NCBI GenBank assembly: GCA_034769895.1
Contig: JAWRYS010001497.1
Span: forward strand, 1-64,000
Origin: Magicicada septendecula
Lineage: Eukaryota; Arthropoda; Insecta; Hemiptera; Cicadidae
DNA length: 64,000 bases
Direction: 5' to 3'
The notes beneath the pieces are model-generated. The model ran no database searches, was not told the origin of the DNA, and saw nothing but the letters and a program-made list of their open reading frames with translations. The first letter of the stretch is position 1, and every line of letters starts with the position of its first letter. Positions 35,131-45,924 of the stretch are shown here, piece by piece. Both the position numbers and the translations under genes were made by a program.

Positions 35131-35373
35131 ATTGTACACTACTAGTGAACCTCAGATCGGGGACTACGATACCTGGTTATCCGTACGTTCGCTACGTTCT
35201 CAAGCATCGTGAATTACATTACCGTGCGAGGAAGAATTGGTAAGACACACATACACAAGTTACGCTCTGACACACTGTTACATTTTACAGAGATATATTA
35301 AGAACGACGGCCATCGTTTGGTTACAATATTTACAATTTAAAATACTGTTTGTTAAGAGGATACTACTAATAG
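35131..35373. other. Non-coding between LTR-like end and TIR element
   Basis: Nothing recognised. It could be leader sequence of a lost retroelement. Confidence 0.4.
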
Positions 35374-35942
35374 TACAGTCGCTGAAGCCGAAAAAAAATA
35401 GAAATTGCAAATTAAGTGGCTTCTACGAGATTTTTTGCATAGGTCTAGATAAAAAGTAAGAAAGAATTTAAAAAAAAGTTTACAAAAATTCAGTCGCGGG
35501 TTTTCGAAAAAAGGGAGGGAGAAGGTACAAAAAATTCATTTTTCGTGATTATCTTAAACAATATTAAATTTATGAGAAAAATATAAAATAACAAAAAGAA
35601 AGAGCATAAAATTGTGCATAAAAAAGGTTATTGGCATTTTTTTGTCAGGGCGATACTTTTAGTAGAAAAATTAATTCAAAATTGGCCGAAATTTTCACAA
35701 GGTGGATTTTCACATAAATACATGTTTATGTAATAGACATGCAATTTTTTCAGGAATATAAGTTTAAAAACTCATTATTATTCATTTATGTATATATTAT
35801 TATGTATAATTTTTACTTATTTATTACGCATTATAATAAAAATGTTATTAAAAAATGCACTTTATAAATATATTCAAAAATAGTGTTTCTTCCAATCATT
35901 GAAGATTTTGAAACTAGGTAATAAAATAAATAAATAAAATAA

Positions 35943-36267
35943 CTTTTAAACACAGATAAAACAGAAGAATTTATAGTTAATAATAATTGCATTACATTAA
36001 ATAAAGATCACACAAACAAATATCAAACACAAATAACAAATATACTAAAAAATAGTACACAAATCATAAATCCTAAAGACTCCTTTAAATATAAAATGGA
36101 TAATCCTTGTGCACCAAAATTAAATTCTTTAATAAAATTACACAAAATCAATAAACCAATCAGACCTTTAATAAACGCTAGAACCGCACCAAATTATAAC
36201 ATATCAAAATTACTAACACAAATCATAAAACATAAAATTGAACTTCCAGCAAAATACAATATAAAAA
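35943..36267 (+). pseudogene. Penelope-like element reverse transcriptase, N-terminal fragment
   Basis: An open stretch of about 108 codons reads as the region leading into a PLE RT. It has a 'FIVNNNCITLNKDHTNKY' segment, then APKLNSLIKLHKINKPIRPL and INARTAPNYNISKLL, and ends LPAKYNIK. Lys-His-Lys and Pro-Ile-Arg-Pro spacing are typical of the family. The upstream limit is a stop near 35940. The frame is cut at 36268 by HINE-like copy C and resumes at 37406 with N-S-I-E-L, as expected for the same gene. The rest of RT is absent. Confidence 0.75.
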
Positions 36268-36416
36268 TATCGGTATGGAGAACCATACATGACTTCCATG
36301 TTCTAAGATTTATATTTAAAATACTTTTCGAAATGAACTATTTCCATAGAAACTACTTCTTTCTTCAGCCTTAACCGCAGTACTGTGATCACTAACGTAT
36401 ACCACCTCACGATAGT

Positions 36417-36485
36417 GAACTCAATTTTCACTGATGATGGCAGTCGATAGCACTGCCTAAACGTCTGGTTTTGTAGAAAACACTG
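36417..36485 (+). ncRNA. Hammerhead ribozyme motif in copy C (catalytic base lost)
   Basis: CTGATGA (36431-36437) is followed by a clean 5-bp stem II (GGCAG with CTGCC). Then comes TAAACGTC (36458-36465), where GAAA has become TAAA. The G at this place is essential in hammerheads, so this copy should be inactive. Its paired stem II shows what the ancestral motif looked like. Confidence 0.55.
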
Positions 36486-36744
36486 GATCAACCCCAGACA
36501 GCACAGGAAGGAATTTTAACAACAAACTACTTCTTTGTTGCCGATAACGTAGTACACATGACATATATATAAAAATTATCCCCACCCACTTCAACTATCA
36601 TTTTCATTTATAGAAAATTACCCCCACCCCGTTCAACTAGACTCTTCATTTATAGATATTTCATCTACGTTTCTACAGTGGATTATTATGATCTTCTTAT
36701 CAGGATACTTTATTTATCAAAATTAAGTACTTTACTCTTGCTAA

Positions 36745-37270
36745 AACATAAAAAATGTTGCTGGTAAACTACCTTTTCCCCGTAACCGATCTTCACCAAA
36801 ATGAACAGACCTTGAGTACTTAACAATTTAGGAACGTATGCAAAAAAATATTTGATTCTGTATGAATGTGCGGCAGTTATCATTCGTCATAAAATAATTA
36901 CCCTTGTTAAAACATAACATGTTGCAGGTAAACTACCCCTTTCCCTTAACCGATCTTTACCAAAAACAAAAGGTGTTGAGATCTCTATAATTCAGGGAGG
37001 CATGAAAAAAATTATTTGATTCTGTTCGAATTTGCGGCAGTTATCGTTCGTCATAGAAAAAATTACCCTTGTTAAAACATAAAACGTTGCAGGTAAACTA
37101 CCCCTTTCCCTTAACCGATCTTCACCAAAAACAACAGGTCTTGAGTACTCTACAATTTAGAGCTGTGTACAAAAAATTATTTGATTCTGTATGAATTTGT
37201 GGCTCTTATCGTTTGCCATAAAAAAAATCTACACATAGACACACAGACACACAGATAGACAGACAGACAG
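36745..37270 (+). repeat. Central tandem array of copy C, three units
   Basis: Unit starts near 36758, 36921 and 37084, followed by a CAGA-rich tract at about 37232-37287. Confidence 0.8.
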
Positions 37271-37405
37271 ACAGACACACAGACACTTTTCGAAAAATGA
37301 CTTTTTTCATGTTTTGATGGTAGTACAATCAGAATCTGCCGTTATCTTGAACACGATTTTTTTCGCCATCACCATACTTCCCTTTTCTTATGGAACATGG
37401 AAGTA

Positions 37406-37440
37406 AAATAGTATCGAACTCACGGAACATTCAATATCGA
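37406..37440 (+). pseudogene. PLE RT fragment, continuation after copy C
   Basis: About 11 codons (starting N-S-I-E-L) continue the frame that ended at 36267. After this the similarity to PLE RT fades. Confidence 0.45.
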
Positions 37441-38264
37441 ACTGCGTTAATTCAATATCTGTATGGCGCATGTACCAGCTGTCCTCGCTCTCCCTAAAAT
37501 TCTTCAACTTTCAGGGTCTGTTCTTTTTATGCCCATGCACGGATATAAATTCTCACTATGTAGAAGAGAAACCTCAAATATTGTGGTTTTACGTACAATA
37601 GTTACATATTAATATATTTTTTTTAATTTTTAACTATTAATTAATTAATACGCGCAATGGACAATTTTTACATTTATTAATAAAAGTTACATTTATTTAA
37701 ATTTAACTAAATGATAACAATTCTTTACACCGCAGTCTTATAGAAGACACTTTTACCAATGCGTGTTCATAATTTTGTTAAAAAATATGTATTTTCAAAA
37801 TTTCTGTAGAAATTTTAAGTTAAGAAAATGATGTATACTTGCGAACTCAAAAAAATGATAAATTTTAAAACTCGCTCATTTTATACCAATAAATCAATAC
37901 TAATTTTTATTATTTTTTTCAAAGACCTATAAATGTAAAGTTCATATTGTGAAGTTTTTTTTAATGTAAATACATTTGTAATAAATTGTTAATATGTTTA
38001 TGCATTAATTGAAAAAAATAAAAATCAAAAAAGTTATTACTTTATTTTAAGTATTTATTAATACTTTAATTATTTTCTTTTCAGTTTATGTAAAAGTACA
38101 AACATTTACCTTTAAAATGGTTTTTGAGTTTTGTCTCTACGACTATTATAACGGATTTTATTAAAATTTGTATGTTGCAATGTCAGAAAAAATTAGCCTT
38201 CCCGCTCATCGGGGCGGACTCCGACAATCAATTTTTTTCTAATATTTCAATTCCATTTATCTAA
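37441..38264. other. Interior of the TIR element, non-coding
   Basis: AT-rich, no ORF with known motifs. The right inverted arm begins near 38265. Confidence 0.5.
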
Positions 38265-38543
38265 CAAAGTATTGGCCTGACAAAAAACATGATAAATAGC
38301 TTTTTTGTAGAGAATTTAATGCTGTTTAATTTTTGTAATTTGTCTTTTTTCATAAATGTTTTTATTTTTTAAGATAATCACGAAAAATGAATTTTTTGTA
38401 CCTTCCTCCTCCCTTTTTTCGAAAACCCGCGACTGAATTTTTGTAAACTTTTTTTAAAATTGTTACTCACCCTTTTATCTAGCCTTATGCAAAAAATCTC
38501 ATAGAAGCCACTTAATTTGAAATTTTTTCCTTCAGTGACTGTA

Positions 38544-40143
38544 CTATAAGTTTATTAAATAGCAACTACTTACAAATGATCACTTAATATCGTATTTCTC
38601 AGACACAGGGCCTTCGACACTGCACCACAGATTACTACTCTGCACTCCGCGTGAGAATTTTACGTAGGCTACTTATATTAGCGTTTATCGTGACAATTTT
38701 TTGTGTTGTTTTGTTTTTAATTTATTGTTTTATTGAAAGGCTCCATGCTAGAGCTTGATTAAAGGTTGCGAACCATTTTTTAAAATTTTCTCGGAAACTA
38801 TCCTCCAGAAATTATTACGTAAAACTTGAGGAAAGTAATTCAACCACATTTCTAAAAAAATATGGTGTAAAAATTAATTTAAATCTTATGATATAGGTAT
38901 TTATTGATACATTTTCCCCGGACAGCATTTTTTTGCATTTCCCCATAATTATTTTCAAAACTGGTGAATAGGACAGCAAAATTAGATTTTCGATATGTAC
39001 GTAAATTATGATTTTTAGGTTTGTCTCCTCGCTTTAAGCAGGTATTGACGTTTTGTATTTAATAATAGCATTCATAAAATATGATGCTCAACAATTGCGT
39101 TTTAGAAGAAACTTTGAGTTTTACTTTTTAAAAATGTTTTTCTGCTCTCTATCTCTGTTCATCTTCTCGCTAATAATTTAGCTTATTGAGGTTAGTGAGA
39201 GCATTTACACTGAAGAACGGCGTCACAGTTACCTTTAATTCAGTCAGGGTAAGTGCCAATAAAAATATCGAAAAGAGGGGACAAATAAATTAATGTCTAT
39301 TTATGTCAAAATAAATGTCTCTACGTTATAATTCAATTTACTTTGCCTCCTTCTTGTAAAGGAGGTTTTGCATTAACATAACAAGTTTGAGCATTACTTG
39401 TTCTACATCAAGAAGATTAATTGGATCATCAATTGTGCAGTGAACTGATCTATATCAATAACATACTGATTATGTTAGGTACTTCTCATACTAATCTCTT
39501 AAAACGGATTGCGATTGTATCTAGTCTAAACCTACCCTATCCGTCAACCGTATATGAGAACAGACGTGTGATTACAGCCTTATCTAAACGATTCTATTGT
39601 GTACTTTGTCGGCATTAGCAACGAGCAGTCCTTGATCTCATTTTCAGCCATTAATCAAACCGTAATTAATAAAACTTAAAAGCTACGCACGAACCTATAA
39701 ATACTTTATAGTTATCTTTACATATTTAACAGTTGTCACTTCATTGTTCTACCGTCGTCGTGATGTGACCGTGTATGCGCTACGGGTGACGCTTTGCAGG
39801 AGCATCACGAAAATTGGATTGCTTCATGAGAACAACCTCATATTCATCATGGTATCTCATACCAGAGAGTTTACAGACCTTATGTTTTGACATAAAAACA
39901 AATCTTGCGTGTTGTGTATTTAGAAGTACTGTGAAAACTCGGGTCCCTTCAGAGCAGTGGCAGACGTTCAAAAACTACAATATTTTCTACTGTAGGTTCA
40001 GAAAATTTTGCAACTTACTTCACGGTATCTCTAATGCTATGTACGCACTTTGTCATTAGAAACAATATACTCCCGACATCTGGTATAAACAAAAAACGCA
40101 TGCGATTCACAATTTGTATATGTAATAAATGAAATGGATATAC

Positions 40144-40177
<34 letters not shown>

Positions 40178-40948
40178 CGGCAATTCATATGGTCCGAAAT
40201 ATAGGTTGGCAGATGCTACAGTAGAAACCAAATTTAAGCCTATTAAGATGGAATTCTTTGCGGGTAGGTTGGACGTTGTTAATATAGCAGTGCGACTTGT
40301 TAATATGCGAAATATACTCCCACATAAATACAGAATAATCGAGTCTGTTGAATAAGTTTGCAGGGTTATTGTGATTTACGTTTTCTCCATAAATTGACAA
40401 GCAAACTAAAACAATATTGTTGTCATGTTTGGGACTGAATCAGCACTTACAGTCCCGTTGGTGGTGTTTACCAACATTTCTTCAGCATACACTATCCTGT
40501 CAGTGTTTTATCACTTTTCCAGACTGATGATCGACTTACGTAATGCCAGTACGACTGTAACAGAGGCACTTATACTGTTTTGCTTAAATGCCCTGATTTA
40601 TTGTCTTCATGTTCTTGACATTACTTTCCCAAACATAATTATCAGTTTTATAAGTTAAATTCGTGATAAAATACCCAATATTTTGGTCGTTCCACTCGGT
40701 ACAAATTATTTTGTCGTAGATTGCTAAACTTTACGTAAGCCGAACCTGGAGTATGCTACGAGACCATTTCAATAATTATACAACAAACAGTTAAATTTAC
40801 TGTTAAAACAATTTTTTTCATATTACAAAGCGATAATATCTTTAAATTCTCAAAATTTATGAAATGTATACCCTATCCTAAAGTGATCGAGTTTTCATGT
40901 ACATTCTGCCAATGCCTCTAGGCATTTTGCTGTTGTTATGTTAATCAT

Positions 40949-40997
<49 letters not shown>

Positions 40998-42120
40998 AGG
41001 CTAACCATGCACAGTGTAAATTTTGTAACAATTACCACGAAGTAGAGTGGTATTTCAGTAAAAATAATATTGTCGAGAGTTTGATCACCGTGAATCCGCT
41101 TATAAGGAATAATGTTCATGTAAATTGGTGAAAAATCACAAGCTACAAGAATTTTTAGGTTAACCTGTAAAGTTATCTGATCGAATCGGTGTGTGCAGTC
41201 CAATTAAAAACACGATGCGACGACGAATTATACAAATTTTGCTTACAGTTACTGAGACTTATTCTAACACGTGTTTTGAACACACGAAAACAAGCTCTAA
41301 TTAGAGGAGAAATTACCTAGAGTCGAAGCTGAAGAACACTGTAATTATGGTTTGATTTCTTTTCTGAAGCTCGAATTTTGTTTTTCAGGCTTTTTAAAAC
41401 CGTCTGCTAAGTTGTATTTTGTCTTGTACTTGTCCTAATTGTGCTTTAGGGAACACAGCTTTCGTTCTGGAGTCTCTTAATATGCCTGGCTTAATTCCTA
41501 TTTTTCTCTGTCAGCGTAGTCAGGACTACGTGTTTTTCTTTTCGTACTTTTAGGGCCAAATTTAGCGATGAGGCAAATTACATTTATAAAATCTGACTTT
41601 GGGAGATTTGTAAATCGTCTGTTTTTAAATAATTTTCTTGAGGGTTACATGTACTAGGCCTATTTGTGTATATAATCCTATGAACTTTCCTCTCTGCTGG
41701 TAAAGAACACAGATATAGAAAACAATCTATCTCAGAACCATTAAGCACCAATACATCTTAAGCGGAAAGATTCTACTAAAAACTATATAGATATTTCATT
41801 TATTACTTGCCAGTTACACGTTTGTTTTAAGTTCTATTTTCCGTTTCCAGTTTTTAATTGACAGCGTAACTAATAAACGCATGTAAAAATGTAAATAATA
41901 AACATGAATCCAATAACTTATAACGGCAGCGTACACACACATCTGTTACTTCGACGTTTACAAAAGTCAACTCAAGACGTAAGTTATATAATCTTTGTAA
42001 GACATTAATATTAATTGTCGAGCCACCTCGAGTTAGGGGAATGGAAAATCCACCTGGAGTCAATGCCGGAAGAACCAAGGCGGAATTACAAATAAACAGT
42101 AGAAGCATTAACAAAGTGTC
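38544..42120. other. Non-coding with CA microsatellites
   Basis: No recognised gene. (CA)n tracts lie at 40146-40174 and 40952-40994. The short ORFs are not conserved-looking and several run through the repeats. A host-gene intron or intergenic region is possible. Confidence 0.5.
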
Positions 42121-42420
42121 GTTGTGAGGGCAAATTAAATTTCCAGCTCAGAGGAGGGTGTAAATATATATCCGTTGTTGACCAGGGGTTGTACGGGACG
42201 AAGAGCGTGTCCATCGCCCGCGGTTGTGCCTTGTTCCGAGCTTCTTATAGAGCTCGGGGACCACAGTGCACTGGATCCCTACCGGCCGTGGGATTTCAAT
42301 TAAACGGGTCTAATTGAGCGTGAGGGTTTGCCGAGGTCGGGTCCAAGATTTACCTAGCACAGATGGGTTAGACTGAGGGCGCTAATTAGGGGGTTGCCCT
42401 CAAAGCGGCGGAAATGTCTG
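42121..42420. other. Unusually GC-rich non-coding island
   Basis: Clearly more GC-rich than the surroundings. It contains several TAATTA/AATTA-type homeodomain-like sites (near 42298-42318 and 42383). No tRNA fold or ORF recognised. It could be a regulatory island or an old insertion. Confidence 0.3.
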
Positions 42421-42749
42421 CCGCAGAAATATGCGGATGTTTGTCTGTATAACATCCGTCCGTGATGGTATCGTGTCGTGCATGTACCGGTGACGTTTGA
42501 GGCTGCGCGAGACGTTGGTTGCAGATACAGGAAAACGAAACTTTTCTTGTATTCGCATTCGTATATATACTGCCATCAGTTCCATTCATGTTGTAATGTA
42601 AACAAAGTTCCACGTGGTAGACGTTTGGAAATGAAACGTACATAAATTTCCACAGAGAAGTGTAATAGTGGTTTACATAAATAAAATAAAATTTTAAAAT
42701 ATAAAAAAACTACAAAAGCATAAATAAAAAAACTAACCGATAGTTTATT

Positions 42750-42870
42750 AACACTTTCCGGGCTACCAGGCCGTGGTCCGATGTTAGAATTGGGAAACGT
42801 TTCAGCCGGGAGTGTCTGAAACGTTTGCTAATTCTAACATCGGACCACGGCCTGATACCCAGGAAGTGTT
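42750..42870. repeat. Palindrome with about 55-bp arms
   Basis: The left arm (42750 to about 42804) and right arm (about 42817-42870) are inverse, for example 'ggccgtggtccgatgttaga' with 'tctaacatcggaccacggcc'. A short loop near 42805-42816. It would form a strong hairpin. Confidence 0.8.
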
Positions 42871-43417
42871 CATAACTACGATGCCGGCAGTGAAACCATA
42901 AGGCAACAATTAACTGATAGTTTTTTTTTATGTATTTTATAAGATTATGTGGCGACGTCCTATGTTTTCCTCTGTTTTACGCACTAAACGTTAGACAAAG
43001 GCGAGGGCAATATCAGACACGTATCTAGGCGTTTCCATCTGTACACGTGACTGAACGTCTTCGCGTTATGTACACGTGCATTTCGTACGCAAGACGTCGG
43101 CTTTTACCAATTATTTATTACTATTTCAACTGGCCTTCGCGCCAGCGGAGAAAGCGTCGTATGGTCACGACTAATTAATCGCTGTTTACTGTATTTGAGC
43201 ACAGCGTACTTACCGCCAGCAGTTAATGACCCAATAACGATTATTTCCCGCGTTTTGTTACTACCGATGGCAGTGATTGACCTAACGAGTGTCGTCTCGT
43301 ATTTTATTATGATTCATGTGACCGGTTCGTTGGCAAATGTTTACTGAACGATTGGCAGCAACTGGTGCACGCAATTCCAACGTGAGCTCGACCAAACTTT
43401 CCTAATCATGCTAAAAT

Positions 43418-43418
<1 letters not shown>

Positions 43419-43488
<70 letters not shown>
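43419..43488. repeat. (CA)n microsatellite
   Basis: About 35 CA units, followed by GAGAGG. Confidence 0.98.
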
Positions 43489-43491
<3 letters not shown>

Positions 43492-43751
43492 AGGACACAT
43501 ACTCATTCATACTCAGCGGATGAAACGAACTGTACGGGTGATGTCTGTGGGGTTGTGTAGATAATCCCGCCTTTATGAGGCTTTTTGTATGGCAAAATTA
43601 GTACCGTCGGAATGTAAACATTTTAAGCAGTTCATTCTGATCTGGTTACTTAATTCCCTTCGTTTCCACTGGAACATACGGCTTCCACGACAATTTAACT
43701 GGATTTCAGCCTAAGCCTTGATTTTCTGGCATGTCCTGCTACTTTGCTTTA

Positions 43752-44624
43752 CAGTAGAGCATCGATTATCCGGACATCCATTAACCGAACGATCTATTAT
43801 CCGAACTCAATAAAAAGTAAAAAGTACTGTACTGTACAGTTATGTATTGGGCACGTGTAGGCGTATTGGATATTTATTGAACATAAAAAATTGTATACTA
43901 TAAATTATTACAGTAGGTTTACTGTACAGTAATAAATAACGCTGTAGCTATACAGCCTTACAGTCGATAAACAAAGAATCGGGTAAAGGTGGATGAAGCC
44001 GACCTCGGTTTTCAGTTATTAACCGATGAAGAGATAGTTGAGTCATTAAATGGACGTAATGAAAACGAAACCGATTCAGATGAAGACGGCGAGAATGCTA
44101 CTAATACAAAACCACCGACGGCAGCAAAAGCTTTTGACGCACTTGAGACTGTTCTAAATTGGGCCGAAACAGAAGACGAGATAGTATTCAGCTTATGAAT
44201 CTTAAACGACTTCAGTCTTTAGCAGCGAGAAAACGGGGTATCGGTTTGAAGCAGACAGTGATAGAACAATTCTTCAAAAAGTGTAAATCCACGGTACTGT
44301 ATGTTTTATTATGTTTTTTAATTATTAATTAATTTTTTAGTACAGTGTTTGTCATTAAACTCTAATATTGTTTAGATTAACTTTTGGTTTTTATTAATTA
44401 CACTCAGTCTTAATTCAGTGATTTTTAGCCTTAGTAATACATTACCTTAGTATACAGGTTGTTGTTAATTATGTAACAGTATGTTAGAAATGATTTTGTA
44501 CTAAAAATCTTTGTTTTTGTAAAGAGAAATAATGTTGATTTTCAACTTACGATCTATTATCCGAAATATCGATTATCCGTACGGGCCGTCGTCCCGAGAG
44601 GTTCGGATAATCGATGCTCCACTG
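43752..44624 (+). mobile_element. pogo/Tigger-type DNA element, internally deleted
   Basis: TIRs CAGTAGAGCATCGATTATCC and the inverse 'ggataatcgatgctccactg' are flanked by TA on each side (43750-43751 and 44625-44626). Internal copies of 'attatccgaa' lie near both ends. The 873-base element keeps only the end of the transposase gene. Confidence 0.85.
43989..44290 (+). pseudogene. Tigger transposase C-terminal remnant
   Basis: The first frame (43989-44198) gives an acidic segment with LLTDEEIVESL and FDALETVLNWAE. After a one-base shift it continues as LKRLQSLAARKRG and KQTVIEQFFKK (to about 44283). This layout, an acidic linker followed by a helical pair and a KQT..FFKK ending, is the usual C-terminus of Tigger/jerky-like transposases. 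The DNA-binding and DDE regions are missing, so it cannot act alone. Confidence 0.65.
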
Positions 44625-44626
44625 TA

Positions 44627-45640
44627 CTTTGTCCAAGACGCTCCTACTTCGCGACCCCCGACGTCTGCTTTGGCCTTACCTCTCTTTCTTTTTTCAGATG
44701 GATACAGTCAAGCTGGATCTCGTTATGTTTTCGTACAGCCTTTTTACGTACCAGGACCTCTCTGGTACCCCTCCCCCTGTTGCGACATGTAACTTATCTC
44801 GTGTATCCAATCACACAGTCCGAGTCGTGATACCAGAAAGTCCGTTCTTGTTTCCGAGGCATGTCGTTGTTGTTCCTGTAGCAATAGTTTTTCTTTTACG
44901 TAATCGAGTCGCTAGCTCAGTGTACAACCTTCTTCCTTTATAATTCGGACTTAGGACCGTCAATGGTGGAGTTATAATAAAGCGATTGTTGTCCTAAATT
45001 ATTACAATTTTTTTAAAAAGGGACTTTACAATACCTTGCTATTTGTTTTATGCACAATGGAAATAAATCTTGACATATCCCTTATAAGTAGAGAAACGAA
45101 GTCGAGTTACCTGCACACCATTATTATAGAGTTCGATAAAAGTTGCAAAGAGCATATAAAGTGGTAAATGCTCAACCACAGGGCACAGAGGAAAATATCT
45201 TAACGAACGTCACCGGCAGTGTTATTTCATGTTTGTCTACATTGTGTATCGCACGCCAGCTAGTGCGAACACACACACACACACACTCTGCTTCCAATGT
45301 AAATTATTTGGATGTCGGCCAAAACCGCGGAAGTGTAATGAACTGTTCATGATATTATAAGGGCGGTGTTTTATAATTATTATATGTACAGGTAAGACAA
45401 ATTCAATTAAGCGTGGCCCATATTTCATTCAAACTAATATTCGATCAGCACTTAATTGTATTTAATTAATGTAGAAAGGAAGCGAGAAAGTAATTAATTT
45501 TAGTGGCAAATTTCGAAGCAGGAACAAAATCCGCTGAATACGCTGTTTTGTAAAACGTCAAATAATTCGTGAGTGCAATAAAGAAAATTATAATTTTGAA
45601 GCGACTACGTGTATTGAATCTCAGAACTAACATGAGGAAA
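44627..45640. other. Non-coding
   Basis: A short (CA)n lies at about 45269-45287. Nothing else recognised. Confidence 0.5.
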
Positions 45641-45672
45641 TTGATAGTGAAATTACATTATTATACATAAGA

Positions 45673-45890
45673 ATGGACGACAAACGAACACCTAAAAGAA
45701 TCCTTATGGGGAGTATGGATGGCAAAAGACCGAAAGGCCGTCCAAGGAAAGATCGGAAGATGCTGTTGCTGTGGATGCAAGAGAGATGTTGGGAATGCGA
45801 GGATGGAAGCCCTTTGCTAGAGGTGGAGGACAGGTTAGAGGAGGTCAAGGCCCAACTTCGGGCTATAGTTGGAGGAGGAGGAAATTACAT
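45673..45890 (+). pseudogene. Non-LTR retrotransposon RT C-terminal relic
   Basis: About 65 residues resemble the far C-terminus of insect endonuclease-reverse transcriptases: RTPKRILMGSMDGKRPKGRPRK, then a Trp-containing segment and an acidic helix. The basic GKRPKGRPRK tract is the recognisable part. Isolated, with no RT domain next to it, and ending in plain non-coding DNA. Confidence 0.5.
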
Positions 45891-45924
45891 TAATTTGTGT
45901 TTAATTACACAAAAGTTAGATTGA

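Larger units (their letters stand above)
36268..37405 (+). mobile_element. HINE/Helentron-like element, copy C, inserted in PLE RT
   Basis: Start TATCGGTATGGAG, end GGAACATGGAAGT. It is the shortest copy (1138 bases) and carries the hammerhead region and three array units. It sits in an A run within the PLE coding frame, which continues on both sides. This confirms its borders independently of copy A. Confidence 0.65.
35376..38541. mobile_element. Non-autonomous DNA transposon with about 310-bp terminal inverted repeats and TA target
   Basis: The ends read TA-CAGTCGCTGAAG (TA at 35374-35375) and CTTCAGTGACTG-TA (TA at 38542-38543). The left arm (35376 to about 35690) and right arm (about 38265-38541) are inverse over roughly 280-310 bases. 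They include matched 'ttcagtcgcgggttttcgaa' blocks. No transposase is present. It contains a PLE RT fragment and, within that, HINE-like copy C. CAGT ends plus a TA duplication suggest the Tc1/mariner superfamily, but this is not proven. Confidence 0.7.

Noticed and set aside
42386-42643. Minus-strand ORFs in and beside the GC-rich island as a host exon
   Set aside because: No motif or splice-site pattern that I can support.
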